The translations under genes were made by a program, and so were the position numbers. DNA of 64,000 nucleotides, from NCBI GenBank assembly GCA_020073485.1, contig JAIQFB010000012.1:62001-126000 (forward strand). Reading direction: 5' to 3'. The notes beneath the pieces were generated by a model. The model was given only the letters and a program-made list of their open reading frames with translations, had not been told where the DNA came from and did not search any database. Shown in pieces: positions 28,631 through 38,035 of this stretch. Each line of letters opens with the position of its first letter. Position 1 is the first letter of the stretch. The DNA is from Terriglobia bacterium (GTDB taxonomy: Bacteria > Acidobacteriota > Terriglobia > Acidiferrales > UBA7541).

Positions 28631-28949
28631 GTGCCTATCTTAGATGCAAATGACGAATCGAAGGCGGGTATCGGCAGGTAAAAAATTTGGCGGGTTGGGA
28701 AGCTCGCTCACGTACCCGATTTCTCGGGGCCGTCGTCCCCGCAGCGTAGCACCCAACCCACTGTGCCAATGATGGTGACATCCAATGGCTACAGCCTCAA
28801 TGGGCCGCTTGATTCATATTTTGGGGTACCCGGGTTTTAGTACGAGGTTTTGAGGCGCATGCTTATGATAAAACTAGGCTTATAGGAATGCAGAGCTATC
28901 GTCCAGGAGCTTGCGGGCGACATTTAGCCACGAATCCTGCCTGGGCGAA
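28631..28949. other. Intergenic region, no gene seen
   Basis: 319 bases between the 3' end of the propeller gene and the 5' end of the TPR gene. No open frame with a ribosome-binding site, no repeat element of the families listed and no tRNA-like fold was found. The promoter of the TPR gene should lie at its upper end. Confidence 0.4.
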
Positions 28950-30233
28950 TTATTCGACGACCGCGATTTTGTTCGGCGTGGAAAGCGGCATCCACAGTCG
29001 GCCTCGCGCGTCGCGCGCGATATTGCGGACCGAGGAATCGGGAGCCGGCATCGGAAAAGCGGTAAAGATTTCGACGCCGGGATTGAAACGCACCAGTTTG
29101 TTTGCGCCGCTCTCCTCGTACCAGATTTTTCCGGTGGAATCGAGCGCGATGCCATAGGGCTCGGAGTCCTTCCCGGACGGGCTGTCCCACATCTTGAATT
29201 TCTTGTCGGCCAGAGTCAGGCTTCCCAGGCGCCCGCCGCCGGAATCGGTGAAGTAAATCACGCCGCGCGCCGCGACCAGCCGCCGTGGGTGCATGTTGGA
29301 ACCGGGCGGGGTGTACTCGGTGATCGCGTCGGTCTCCGGATCCATACGGCCCAGTTTTTGCCCGGTCAGCTCACAAAACCACAAGCCACCGTCGTCGGCC
29401 GAAACCATTCCGTAGGGATGGGCGTTCTGCGTGGGCACGCTGAACTCCGCGATTTTTCCGGTGGCGACATCCAGCCGTCCGATCAGGTTTGAATCCTGCG
29501 AGGTGAACCAAAGCCCTCCGTCAGGGCCGAACACCGGCGTGTGCGGATCCTTCGCGCTTGGCGGGGTGAATTCAGTGATCGCCCCGGACTTGGCGTCCAC
29601 ACGGCCGATTTTTCCAGCGTAATTTTCGGTAAACCAGATGTTTCCGCGCGCGTCGGAGACCAGGCCGTGCGGACCGGAATCCGCGGTCGGCACTTTGTAC
29701 AGCTTCCATTCGTGCGTGTCGGGATTGAACCGCGCGATGTGGCCGCTCTGCTGAAGCGTGAACCAGATATTGCCGGACGGATCGACTGCCGGGTCATGCG
29801 GCAGCGCGCCGGACACCGGAACATCCCACGTGCGCATCGTGCCCTTGAGTTCGACGGCGGCCGCGGCCGGAGGCTGCTTGAACGTAAGCCTCAGTTTTAC
29901 GTTGGCCTCGCCGCCGGGCCGCACCATCACGTTGTGTTCCCACTCCGACCAAGCGTCGCCGGCCGACGCGCGCATTTCATAGAGCCCCGCTCGCAGCGGA
30001 CCGATTCGGAAATGTCCCTGGGCATCGCTGTGCAGAACGTGCGGCGTGCTCCCGTCGGCTGGCTGCCACAAAATCTGCGCCCCAGCGACCGGCGCGCCCT
30101 TGGCGTTGACAACTTCTCCCGTCAGGCTGCCCGGCTTGGCCGGCGCCACCTTCGGGTACTGCGCGCGCACGCCTGCGGACACAAGTGCAGCAGCGCAGAA
30201 AACGACAACAAGTTTTGGACCTACAAGCCGCAT
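28950..30233 (-). CDS. Secreted propeller protein, streptogramin-lyase (Vgb)-like, with carboxypeptidase-regulatory domain
   Basis: 427 residues. A signal peptide is followed by a CarboxypepD_reg-like domain at about residues 30-115 (GSLTGEVVNAKGAPVAGAQI, DAQGHFRIGPLRAGLYEMRA). A propeller follows whose blades repeat PHG..DARGNIWFTENYAGKIGR and GGLWFCELTGQKLGRMDPET. These blades match virginiamycin B lyase-like proteins. Environmental members are mostly of unknown function, so antibiotic resistance should not be assumed. It stands alone. Confidence 0.85.
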   Translation of the reverse strand: MRLVGPKLVVVFCAAALVSAGVRAQYPKVAPAKPGSLTGEVVNAKGAPVAGAQILWQPADGSTPHVLHSDAQGHFRIGPLRAGLYEMRASAGDAWSEWEHNVMVRPGGEANVKLRLTFKQPPAAAAVELKGTMRTWDVPVSGALPHDPAVDPSGNIWFTLQQSGHIARFNPDTHEWKLYKVPTADSGPHGLVSDARGNIWFTENYAGKIGRVDAKSGAITEFTPPSAKDPHTPVFGPDGGLWFTSQDSNLIGRLDVATGKIAEFSVPTQNAHPYGMVSADDGGLWFCELTGQKLGRMDPETDAITEYTPPGSNMHPRRLVAARGVIYFTDSGGGRLGSLTLADKKFKMWDSPSGKDSEPYGIALDSTGKIWYEESGANKLVRFNPGVEIFTAFPMPAPDSSVRNIARDARGRLWMPLSTPNKIAVVE

Positions 30234-30388
30234 TCCTGCGCGCCTCCAGAAGAAACCAACATTTCAATTTTACCTTGGGCAATGCGAAGCGGCTCTGCCG
30301 GATCGGCGCAATGAGGCGCGAAAGATACGGGGTGCAATGTCTAGATATAAAAGATTTTACCTCATCCTTAGATTGCAAAACCAATTCA

Positions 30389-30444
30389 CCACAGAGACAC
30401 AAAGAAAAAAGAAAATACATTTGTCTTTCTCTGTGCCTCTGTGG
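30389..30444. repeat. Inverted repeat CCACAGAGACACAAAG / CTCTGTGCCTCTGTGG
   Basis: The arms 30389-30409 and 30424-30444 pair over about 21 bases with three mismatches and a 14-base AT-rich loop. The sequence type (CACAGAGACACAGAG) differs from the GTAG palindromes. It lies between the convergent or tandem minus-strand genes and could fold as a terminator-like hairpin. Confidence 0.75.
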
Positions 30445-30461
30445 CTGATTTCTTCAGGGTT

Positions 30462-31433
30462 CTATTTTGCGGATAATTCGCGGGCGGGAGATTCGGCGGA
30501 AGCATTATTCAATTCGGCGCGGATGATTTCGATGGACTGCGACGGCGGGCCGATGTGGCGGTAGCGCGAGACCTCGGTGCGTTCATGGACGCCGAATCCA
30601 AAAAGAAATTTTCTCCCGTCCACGTCATAGGTATAGAGCGTTGGCAGCCACACGCCCGGCGCCACTTCCGACTGTTCCAGCACGAAATGTCCACCGCGAT
30701 AGATCTTTCCGGCGATTCCCGCGCCAAACGAGATGTCGCTGGTGATATCGCCCTCGAGCCGCGCAAATTGCGCCTGCGATTCGTCCACCCAAAGCGTGGC
30801 GTGTGCGTGGCCGAAGGCACTGGCAAAGCGGCTGGTCGGAACATAATTGGGTTCGGGATCGAGCAGGATTTTGTCGAGTGTGCGCGTGCCGTGCGGAGCG
30901 CCGGGATCGGGACGCGTTTCACGGCCCGCCCATTTCAAGCGAAATGCGTGGGAGGCGGAGTCCACCAGGTCCGACCGTTCATGTTGGCGCCTCTGGAACT
31001 TGATCATGTCCTGGTTGTAGCGGTCGTTGGGATGGATGGCGATATCGAGTGCGTCGACGGCACTCTGCAGCCAATGCCGGTAAATTTCCGGGGAGACAGG
31101 GACTCCGTTTTCCGCGAGCGGCAGCTTCATGGTGCCGGTTCCGGAAGGCAGGACGCGGTCGGTGCGGTCGGTCAGCACGCCGGAACTTCCATCCGGCTTG
31201 CGTGTGACCACGTGCTCGACGCGTTCGTATTCCTGCAGGGCGCGATCGTCCCGGTGCTGATTTTCGACGGCCCTGGCAATCAAGGCCTGGAGTTGCCCGT
31301 CTGTGGGCGCGGGGTTGGCTTCGACGATCAAGCGCTGCGCGTCGTCCGAAGCGCGCGCGCGCGGCGCCACGAGCCACGGCGCCACCGCGAGCATCGCAGT
31401 TCCCAACGCCACAACATAGCTTGCGCGAATCAT
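30462..31433 (-). CDS. Secreted protein of unknown function
   Basis: 323 residues with a signal peptide (ALGTAMLAVAPWLVAPRARA). The body contains LQEYERVEHVVTRKPDGSSG, RHWLQSAVDALDIAIHPNDRY, ATLWVDESQAQFARLEGDIT and APGVWLPTLYTYDVDGRKFLF. The succession of a sorting-protein-like beta sheet (weakly LolA/outer-membrane-lipoprotein-sorting-like) is only suggestive. No family is claimed. It is transcribed away from the TonB receptor. Confidence 0.6.
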   Translation of the reverse strand: MIRASYVVALGTAMLAVAPWLVAPRARASDDAQRLIVEANPAPTDGQLQALIARAVENQHRDDRALQEYERVEHVVTRKPDGSSGVLTDRTDRVLPSGTGTMKLPLAENGVPVSPEIYRHWLQSAVDALDIAIHPNDRYNQDMIKFQRRQHERSDLVDSASHAFRLKWAGRETRPDPGAPHGTRTLDKILLDPEPNYVPTSRFASAFGHAHATLWVDESQAQFARLEGDITSDISFGAGIAGKIYRGGHFVLEQSEVAPGVWLPTLYTYDVDGRKFLFGFGVHERTEVSRYRHIGPPSQSIEIIRAELNNASAESPARELSAK

Positions 31434-31747
31434 CGTTTGTCGGCCGGCGCGGAAAGCGTTCTGGCCCGCAATGCCGCACCCAATTGGATTCTACGGCCAA
31501 TCGCGCGGTTGCACCCCATGTTTCGCAAGTGTGAACAACGGCCGTGAATCAATCCGCACCGGCTGGCGAGCGGCCAAACAGCTCATGGTGGCGTCTTTCC
31601 CGGAGGCCGCCCGCTATCTGTAGATAGTATGCATCCAGTAATTAAATGCTTTTCACGCCTGTATTAACCTTCCATTCACAATTTCACGATCCACCTGTAA
31701 TAAGCGGCCTCTAGAGTCTGGCGCTACTTCAAACTGGAGGATTTGAC
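31434..31747. other. Divergent promoter region of the secreted unknown and the TonB receptor
   Basis: 314 bases with no convincing coding frame. It ends in CTGGAGG (31734-31740), the ribosome-binding site for the receptor gene. The stretch 31640-31700 is AT-richer than its surroundings and probably holds the receptor promoter, but no clean -35/-10 pair could be fixed. Confidence 0.45.
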
Positions 31748-34366
31748 TTGAAACGTTCATCGATGTTTTCGCAATGTTTGCTTTTGATTTTCTCTGGCCT
31801 CTTCTTGCTTGTGGCCGGTGCGGTGCAAGCATGCGCCCAGCAGAATGCCGGTGGGCTTGGCGGGACAGTGCTCGACCCGACCGGAGGCGCCGTCCAAGGC
31901 GCAACCGTGGTGGCCCGAAACGAATCGTCCGCTGCCGCAAACCGGACGGCCACCGATGCGGGTGGCAAGTTTTCCTTCACGAATCTGGCGATTGGCAATT
32001 ACACCTTGGAGGTCTCCACACCGGGATTTGCGCTGGCTAGCCGGTCGGGCGTGCACGTCACCGCCGACCGCGCCGAGGAGCTCACCTTTACCTTGACCCT
32101 CGGCAGCGTGAACGATGCCATCACCGTCGAGGCCAATACTTCGGGGTCCCTCGCGGCGCAGAACGCGCCAATGGATAGCGTGCTGGAGACCACCTCCGCG
32201 CGAACCGAAGTCACCCCGATTTTCGTTCAGAATTTCACGACTCCACTCGCCGATTTCGGCGAACTGGTGGCCATGGCTCCGGGAACCTTCAGCATCAGCA
32301 CCGACGGCGTCGGCTTGGGACAGGACAAGACGTACTTCCGGGGTTTTGCCGACGGCAACTATGACATTGACTTCGACGGCGTGCCCTTCTACGACACCAA
32401 CGATCCCACGCACCACACCTGGGCGTTCTTTCCCTCCCCGTGGGTCGGCAGCGTTGACTTTGACCGCAGTCCCGGAACCGCTTCCACCATCGGGCCCACG
32501 CCCTTTGGCGGGTCGATCCACTTGCTTTCGCCGACGATGGAAGTCTCTCCCGTGCTGCGAGCGACGGTCTCCTATGGCTCATTCCATACGATTCTGACCG
32601 ATGCCACTTTTGATTCCGGCTTATTCGGCGGGAAGAAATCAAATCTTTTGGTGGACGTCCAGCACATGCAGTCGTCCGGCTTTGAGACTTATAACTACCA
32701 ATATCGCAATGCCGGTTCGCTTAAGTACGTGTACAAGTTTTCCGAGAATAACGTTCTGACCGGATTCAGCGGGGTCGTCTGGCTGGACAGCAATACGCCG
32801 AACAACAACCCGATTCGCGCCCAGATCGACACATTTGGGTATAACTTCATGAACAGCAACGATTCCAACGCCGCCGAAATAACGCCGGTCACGGGAGCAT
32901 GCAACCAGTCTCATCCAGCCCTGGCAACGTGTCTTTACCCTCTCTACTATCAATTTTATACCTACCACATTCCGACGGATTTCGAATATGTGGATTGGTC
33001 AAAACAGTGGGGCAACGGCTGGCAAACCGATTTCAAACCCTATACCCTGAGCTATTACAACGCGCAGTTCTACAACAATCCGAAATACAATACCGATGGC
33101 ACGTTTAAATCCGGCGCAATTTCATCGACGAGCGCGGTCGACAAACTCAACAGCTATCGCAAGTACGGCGAAAATTTCGTCGTGAGCCAGGTCTCCAAGT
33201 ACGGCATCTTCCGGACGGGCCTATGGTATGAGTGGGCCACGACCAACCGGTATCAGATTCAGTCCAATCCTCTCACCCATGTGGATGTCACCCTGCCCAA
33301 CTTTCATGAAACCTTCTACACCAGCTCGTACCAGCCGTATGCGGAGTACGAGTTCCACGCCACACAGAAATTTACGGTTACGGCTGGATTCAAGTACGCG
33401 TACTTCAATCAGAACCTGACGCAATTTCAGGATCAAAGCAAGGTGGGCTGCCTGGCCCCGAAGGTGGGCGGCGTATGCGTGCCCAGCAATCCTCCTCTTT
33501 CCGTGAACCATGCCCAGGGATACAGCTCTTACCTGCCGTCGGTCGGCACCAATTACCATCTGACGAACACCTGGTCGCTCTACGGCCAGTACGGCAGAGG
33601 CACCAAAGTGCCGCCCAGCGCTGTATTCGACGTGACCGGCGGAAACGTGATTGATGCACCGCCTCCGACGGAAGTATCGACCTACCAGGGCGGCACGGTA
33701 TTGAAGCTCAAACATGTGACGCTGAATGCCGATGGGTACTACATCAAGTACCAGGGCGCTTTCACCTCGATTCCGGATACGAATAACTCCACCGGCTTCG
33801 ACTATGTCAATTCCGGCGACGCAATAAGCAAGGGCTTCGAGGCGGAAGCGAATATCTACATCACCAAAGGGATCAGCGTGTACTCCAACTTTACGGGTGG
33901 CAAGGCCTATTATTCCAGCCCGCAAGTTCCCAACAGCGTGGGTGTGCTGGCGGCCAATCCCAATTTCGGACGTCGGGTTGCAAATACTCCGACCAACACG
34001 GAATCCATCGGCGTCATGTACCAGCAGAAACATTTTGACGTTGGCATGTTTGATAAGCGCATTGGCCCGATGTGGAACGACCTGAGCCTTGCCAGCGGGG
34101 CCGTCGCCAGCCAGGTGATTCCCATCAACCCGTTCAGCCTCGCGAACTTTTACTTCAACTATATTGTCCGGAACGGCTCGCGTTTCGACCAAACCAAGTT
34201 CCGGCTGAGCGTCAACAACCTGTTCAATCAACGGGGCATCATTGGCGACCAGCAAACCGCCAACACCACGGCTACCTACGTACCAGGTAACAGCGATCAG
34301 TTGACGCTGTTGCCGGGACGCAGCATTGCGCTGACCGTTACGTTTGGCTTGTCCTCGAAGAGGTAA
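31748..34366 (+). CDS. TonB-dependent receptor with N-terminal carboxypeptidase-regulatory-like domain
   Basis: An 872-residue outer-membrane active transporter. A signal peptide (LLLIFSGLFLLVAGAVQACA) is followed by a CarboxypepD_reg domain (GGTVLDPTGGAVQGATVVA ... GNYTLEVSTPGFA). A plug with SVLETTSARTEVTPIFVQNF and RGFADGNYDIDFDGVPFYD comes next, then a long beta-barrel (SNLLVDVQHMQSSGFETYNY, TNTWSLYGQYGRGTKVPPSA). The end is GRSIALTVTFGLSSKR. Substrate is unknown and no SusD or ABC genes are adjacent. The start is TTG with GGAGG 7 bases upstream; ATG 31763 lacks such a site. Confidence 0.92.
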   Translation: MKRSSMFSQCLLLIFSGLFLLVAGAVQACAQQNAGGLGGTVLDPTGGAVQGATVVARNESSAAANRTATDAGGKFSFTNLAIGNYTLEVSTPGFALASRSGVHVTADRAEELTFTLTLGSVNDAITVEANTSGSLAAQNAPMDSVLETTSARTEVTPIFVQNFTTPLADFGELVAMAPGTFSISTDGVGLGQDKTYFRGFADGNYDIDFDGVPFYDTNDPTHHTWAFFPSPWVGSVDFDRSPGTASTIGPTPFGGSIHLLSPTMEVSPVLRATVSYGSFHTILTDATFDSGLFGGKKSNLLVDVQHMQSSGFETYNYQYRNAGSLKYVYKFSENNVLTGFSGVVWLDSNTPNNNPIRAQIDTFGYNFMNSNDSNAAEITPVTGACNQSHPALATCLYPLYYQFYTYHIPTDFEYVDWSKQWGNGWQTDFKPYTLSYYNAQFYNNPKYNTDGTFKSGAISSTSAVDKLNSYRKYGENFVVSQVSKYGIFRTGLWYEWATTNRYQIQSNPLTHVDVTLPNFHETFYTSSYQPYAEYEFHATQKFTVTAGFKYAYFNQNLTQFQDQSKVGCLAPKVGGVCVPSNPPLSVNHAQGYSSYLPSVGTNYHLTNTWSLYGQYGRGTKVPPSAVFDVTGGNVIDAPPPTEVSTYQGGTVLKLKHVTLNADGYYIKYQGAFTSIPDTNNSTGFDYVNSGDAISKGFEAEANIYITKGISVYSNFTGGKAYYSSPQVPNSVGVLAANPNFGRRVANTPTNTESIGVMYQQKHFDVGMFDKRIGPMWNDLSLASGAVASQVIPINPFSLANFYFNYIVRNGSRFDQTKFRLSVNNLFNQRGIIGDQQTANTTATYVPGNSDQLTLLPGRSIALTVTFGLSSKR

Positions 34367-34392
34367 GGGCCGGCCATTGTTTCATCCGGCCG
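34367..34392 (+). terminator. Possible terminator after the TonB receptor
   Basis: GGCCGG (34368-34373) and CCGGCC (34386-34391) pair across a 12-base loop immediately after the TAA stop. Only a short A/T stretch follows (AAAATTG), so the intrinsic terminator is weak. Confidence 0.4.
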
Positions 34393-34505
34393 AAAATTGA
34401 TTTGCGATTTCGGGTGCGGGCCCGCCGCCATGGGTTCGCACCCGGATTCATTTTCCAAGAATCCTCGAGCACGACGATGAAATGTTGCCTGATTGGATTT
34501 GCATC

Positions 34506-35780
34506 ATGACTAGACCGGAACGATTCCGCATTAGCAGGCCATTGCTTCTCTTCGCGATTTCTTGCTCGCTCCTGTCCCCCGCCGTTCCCTTACACGCCCA
34601 ATCGTTGACGTTCGCCTGGGTGGAATTAGGCGATGGAGGAAAAACGATCGCGCGAATCGTGGTGACCGATCCAGCGCAATGCCCACAAATTTTCATCGAT
34701 GCAGTGAAACATCCCATGACCCTCCGGCAACCGGTGCCTGCGGGATTTCGTCCCGCTTGCGAATTTGAGATTCCATCCGGCGCGAAAAGGGCGGCCATGA
34801 ATTCGCAGCCATTGATCCTCCCGAAGCCTGATCCGGACCGCGTGGTGGTCATTGGCGACACAGGCTGCAGAATCAAAGGCAAGCGCGTGCAGGATTGCAA
34901 CGATCCAGCCGTGTGGCCCTTCCTGAACATCGCCGCCGGCGTGGAAGCGGAAAAACCAGGATTAGTCATTCATGTGGGGGATTATCTCTACCGCGAAAGC
35001 CCCTGCCCGGCTGGATCGGAAGCGATGTGCGGCGGCACGCCTGCAGGCGACAATTGGGACGCGTGGAACGCCGACTTCTTTACTCCCGCGGCGAAGTTGC
35101 TGGCTGGAGCGCCATGGGTTTTCGCGCGCGGCAACCACGAGTCTTGCAACCGTTCCTGGCGAGGTTGGTTTTATTATCTCGACCCGCGGCCGTGGGACGG
35201 CGCGTGCCAAGAATATTCGGCGCCTTACGCCGTCAAGATGGGCGCTTTTGAGGCTGTGATCCTTGATACTTCCGCCATTCGGGAAGACGACCTGGATGAA
35301 AAACAAGTCGCGGCCTATGCCGCCGAACTTAACTCCCTCAAACCTGAGAAATCATGGCTGGTCAGTCACTATCCGTTTTGGGGATTCAAGACCGATCCTC
35401 ATGGAGGGCCACCTGTTTCTCTGACGATGTCTCTGCAAGCAGCTTGGGAAAACGCCGCTCCCAAGGGATACGACTTGATTCTCTCCGGCCACGTGCACCT
35501 GTTCGAGTATGTGAGCGTGGATCATGGCCGCCCGCCGCAACTGGTCGCCGGCGACGGCGGCACGGCCATGGCGGTTCCCATCCAGATGTCCATGAAAGGA
35601 GCTCAGATTCGCGGCGCAAGCGTGGTGGCGAGCCAAAGCCAGCAGCAGTTCGGCTATACCTTGATGACTTGGGCGGGAAAGATTTGGAAGTTGGAGTTAA
35701 GAAATCAACGCCGGGACGTATTGGTAAGTTGCACGGTGCCGGACAGCAGCGCCAGTTGCCAAGGCTCGGGCACGGACTAG
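34506..35780 (+). CDS. Secreted calcineurin-like metallophosphoesterase
   Basis: A 424-residue exported hydrolase with a signal peptide (RPLLLFAISCSLLSPAVPLHA). The binuclear-metal motifs are in order: VVVIGDTGCR (GDxG), VIHVGDYLYRE (GDxxY), FARGNHESC (GNHE), WLVSHYPFWG (His) and ILSGHVHLFEY (GHxH). Several cysteine pairs suggest disulfides in the periplasm. Phosphomono- or diester substrates cannot be told apart. The ATG at 34506 fits the signal peptide; ATG 34482 is possible. A terminator hairpin separates it from ftsH, which faces it. Confidence 0.9.
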   Translation: MTRPERFRISRPLLLFAISCSLLSPAVPLHAQSLTFAWVELGDGGKTIARIVVTDPAQCPQIFIDAVKHPMTLRQPVPAGFRPACEFEIPSGAKRAAMNSQPLILPKPDPDRVVVIGDTGCRIKGKRVQDCNDPAVWPFLNIAAGVEAEKPGLVIHVGDYLYRESPCPAGSEAMCGGTPAGDNWDAWNADFFTPAAKLLAGAPWVFARGNHESCNRSWRGWFYYLDPRPWDGACQEYSAPYAVKMGAFEAVILDTSAIREDDLDEKQVAAYAAELNSLKPEKSWLVSHYPFWGFKTDPHGGPPVSLTMSLQAAWENAAPKGYDLILSGHVHLFEYVSVDHGRPPQLVAGDGGTAMAVPIQMSMKGAQIRGASVVASQSQQQFGYTLMTWAGKIWKLELRNQRRDVLVSCTVPDSSASCQGSGTD

Positions 35781-35838
35781 ATTTCCTCTTTACTCGCGTC
35801 GCTCATAATCATTGCCCAAGACTCCCTTGATTCCGAAC

Positions 35839-35865
35839 ACACTCATGCGCTTTGCGCATGGGTGT
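35839..35865. terminator. Bidirectional terminator-like hairpin
   Basis: ACACTCATGCGC-TTT-GCGCATGGGTGT forms a 12-base stem with one mismatch and a 3-base loop. It lies between the convergent metallophosphoesterase and ftsH genes. There is no clear T-run, so it may work with Rho or as a simple insulator. Confidence 0.6.
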
Positions 35866-35906
35866 GAAATCAAAAAATCCTGCAATGAGAGATTAGAAGC
35901 TGCGTG

Positions 35907-37838
35907 CTAGCCCTTGCTGAAGCCGGGCGCGGGACGCAGCTCCGGGCGCGGAGCTTGCTTCGGTTCAGCGCCGGGAAGAGGCTGCGGCGGCGAAGGCGGA
36001 GTGGGGCGGACCTTTTCCGGCAGCGGCTTGTTTTCCAGCAGGAGTTTCAATTCCGCGGCGTCCAGGACTTCGCGGTCGAGCAACGCTTGGGCGATGCGCT
36101 CGAGCGTTTCCTTGTTGGTATCCAGGATGTTGTACGCGTTGTTGTAGGCCGTGGTGACGATGCGGTGCACTTCCTGATCGATGTGCACGGCGGTGTCTTC
36201 GGAAAAGTCGCGGTGCTGCGCGATTTCGCGGCCCAGGAAGATCGCTTCTTCCTTCTTGCCGAAGGCCAGAGGCCCGAGCGAGCTCATGCCCCAGTCGCAA
36301 ACCATCTTGCGGGCAATGTCCGTGGCGCGTTCGATGTCGTTGCCCGCGCCAGTGGTGATGTGGCCGAGGAAAATTTCCTCGGCGGTGCGGCCGCCCATCA
36401 GAACCGTGAGAGTCCCTTCGAGATACGTCTTCGTGTAAGTGTGCTTATCGTCGATGGGAAGCTGCATGGTCAGACCGAGCGCCATGCCGCGGGGAATGAT
36501 GGTGACCTTGTGCAGCGGATCGGTGCCGGGAGTCATCGCGGCAACCAGCGCGTGGCCCGCTTCGTGATACGCGGTGTTTTTCTTTTCCTCTTCGGACAGA
36601 ATCATGGATCGGCGCTCGACGCCCATCATGACCTTGTCCTTGGACATTTCAAAGTCGACCATGAAGACGAGCTTGCGGCCCTGGCGCGCCGCCCACAGCG
36701 CGGCTTCGTTCACCAGATTGGCCAGATCGGCGCCTGAAAAACCCGGCGTGCCGCGGGCGATTACCGAGAGATCCACGTCTTCCGAGAGCGGGACCTTTCG
36801 CGTGTGCACGCGAAGAATTTCCTCGCGGCCCTTGACGTCCGGACGGGCCACAACCACGCGGCGGTCGAAGCGCCCGGGGCGCAGCAGCGCCGGATCGAGC
36901 ACATCTGGCCGGTTGGTTGCGGCGATCAGGATCACGCCTTCATTTGATTCAAAGCCGTCCATTTCCACAAGCAGTGCGTTGAGCGTTTGCTCGCGTTCGT
37001 CGTGTCCGCCGCCGAGGCCCGCGCCGCGATGCCGGCCGACCGCGTCGATTTCATCGATGAAGATGATGCAGGGCGCATTCTTCTTGCCTTGCTCGAACAG
37101 ATCGCGCACGCGGCTGGCGCCGACGCCCACGAACATCTCGACGAAATCGGAGCCGGAAATCGAGAAGAACGGAACGTTCGCCTCTCCGGCAATAGCCCGC
37201 GCGAGCAGAGTCTTGCCCGTTCCCGGAGGGCCCACCAGCAGAACGCCCTTGGGGATACGCCCGCCGAGTTTCTGGAACTTTTGCGGGTCTTTCAAAAATT
37301 CGATAATTTCCTGCAGCTCTTCCTTGGCTTCGTCGGTTCCGGCAACGTCCTTAAACGTCGCTTTCTTCTGCTGCGCCGTCAGCAGACGCGCTCGCGATTT
37401 GCCGAAACTCATGGCCTTGTTTCCGCCGGCCTGCATCTGGCGCATCATGAAGATCCAGAACGCCACCAGCAACAGCAGGGGCGCCGCATTCACCAAAAAT
37501 GTAATCCAGTCCCCGCGCGTGACTTCCTTGACGTTGATCAGGACCTGCTTGTCCTGCAGCGTCTTGGCCAAGTCGGGAGAAGATTCCTTGAAAATCGTGG
37601 TGCGGAATTTCTTGGAGGGCTCGCGCCATTCGCCTTCCACTTCGTAGCTGTTGGGCGAAAGGTACAGGGTGACTTCCTTGACGTTGCCGCGCTCCACCTG
37701 CGCCATGAACTCGCTGTAGCTGGGTTCTTCCTCGCGCGCCGACTGGCCGCTCTTCGAGACCAGCGTCCAGAGCAGAACGCCCAGCATGATAATGAACAGC
37801 CAAAACATGATGGTTTTTAATGTCGAACTCGGGTTCAC
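35907..37838 (-). CDS. ftsH: ATP-dependent zinc metalloprotease FtsH
   Basis: A 643-residue membrane AAA protease that degrades membrane and short-lived cytosolic proteins (LpxC is a known substrate in enterobacteria). Two membrane segments (about 7-27 and 111-132) flank a periplasmic domain. [16 protein letters not shown] (Walker A, 203-210), [15 protein letters not shown] (Walker B), [21 protein letters not shown] (second region of homology, shown in part) and HEAGH (425-429, zinc) are visible. The start is GTG with GAGG 7 bases upstream. It follows tilS, a common gene neighbourhood. Confidence 0.97.
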   Translation of the reverse strand: MNPSSTLKTIMFWLFIIMLGVLLWTLVSKSGQSAREEEPSYSEFMAQVERGNVKEVTLYLSPNSYEVEGEWREPSKKFRTTIFKESSPDLAKTLQDKQVLINVKEVTRGDWITFLVNAAPLLLLVAFWIFMMRQMQAGGNKAMSFGKSRARLLTAQQKKATFKDVAGTDEAKEELQEIIEFLKDPQKFQKLGGRIPKGVLLVGPPGTGKTLLARAIAGEANVPFFSISGSDFVEMFVGVGASRVRDLFEQGKKNAPCIIFIDEIDAVGRHRGAGLGGGHDEREQTLNALLVEMDGFESNEGVILIAATNRPDVLDPALLRPGRFDRRVVVARPDVKGREEILRVHTRKVPLSEDVDLSVIARGTPGFSGADLANLVNEAALWAARQGRKLVFMVDFEMSKDKVMMGVERRSMILSEEEKKNTAYHEAGHALVAAMTPGTDPLHKVTIIPRGMALGLTMQLPIDDKHTYTKTYLEGTLTVLMGGRTAEEIFLGHITTGAGNDIERATDIARKMVCDWGMSSLGPLAFGKKEEAIFLGREIAQHRDFSEDTAVHIDQEVHRIVTTAYNNAYNILDTNKETLERIAQALLDREVLDAAELKLLLENKPLPEKVRPTPPSPPQPLPGAEPKQAPRPELRPAPGFSKG

Positions 37839-38035
37839 GTCTTTACCTCACCTGCCGGATATTTCCGGCGCGCGACGCACTGGCAATTCCCGCGCGTCAA
37901 CATCCAGTATGCTGCTGAATCCACTCGGTCTTCCAACCCACGTTTACTGCCAATTAGTTAGATGCATCCCACGTGCCAAAGTTACCGTGGATTTGCGCAA
38001 GTCGCCGCCCCATCAAACGCGGCCTTTCGCAAGGC

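Noticed and set aside
28950-30233. Calling the propeller a streptogramin (virginiamycin B) resistance enzyme
   Set aside because: The similarity is to blades only; the extra N-terminal domain and environmental context make resistance unsupported.
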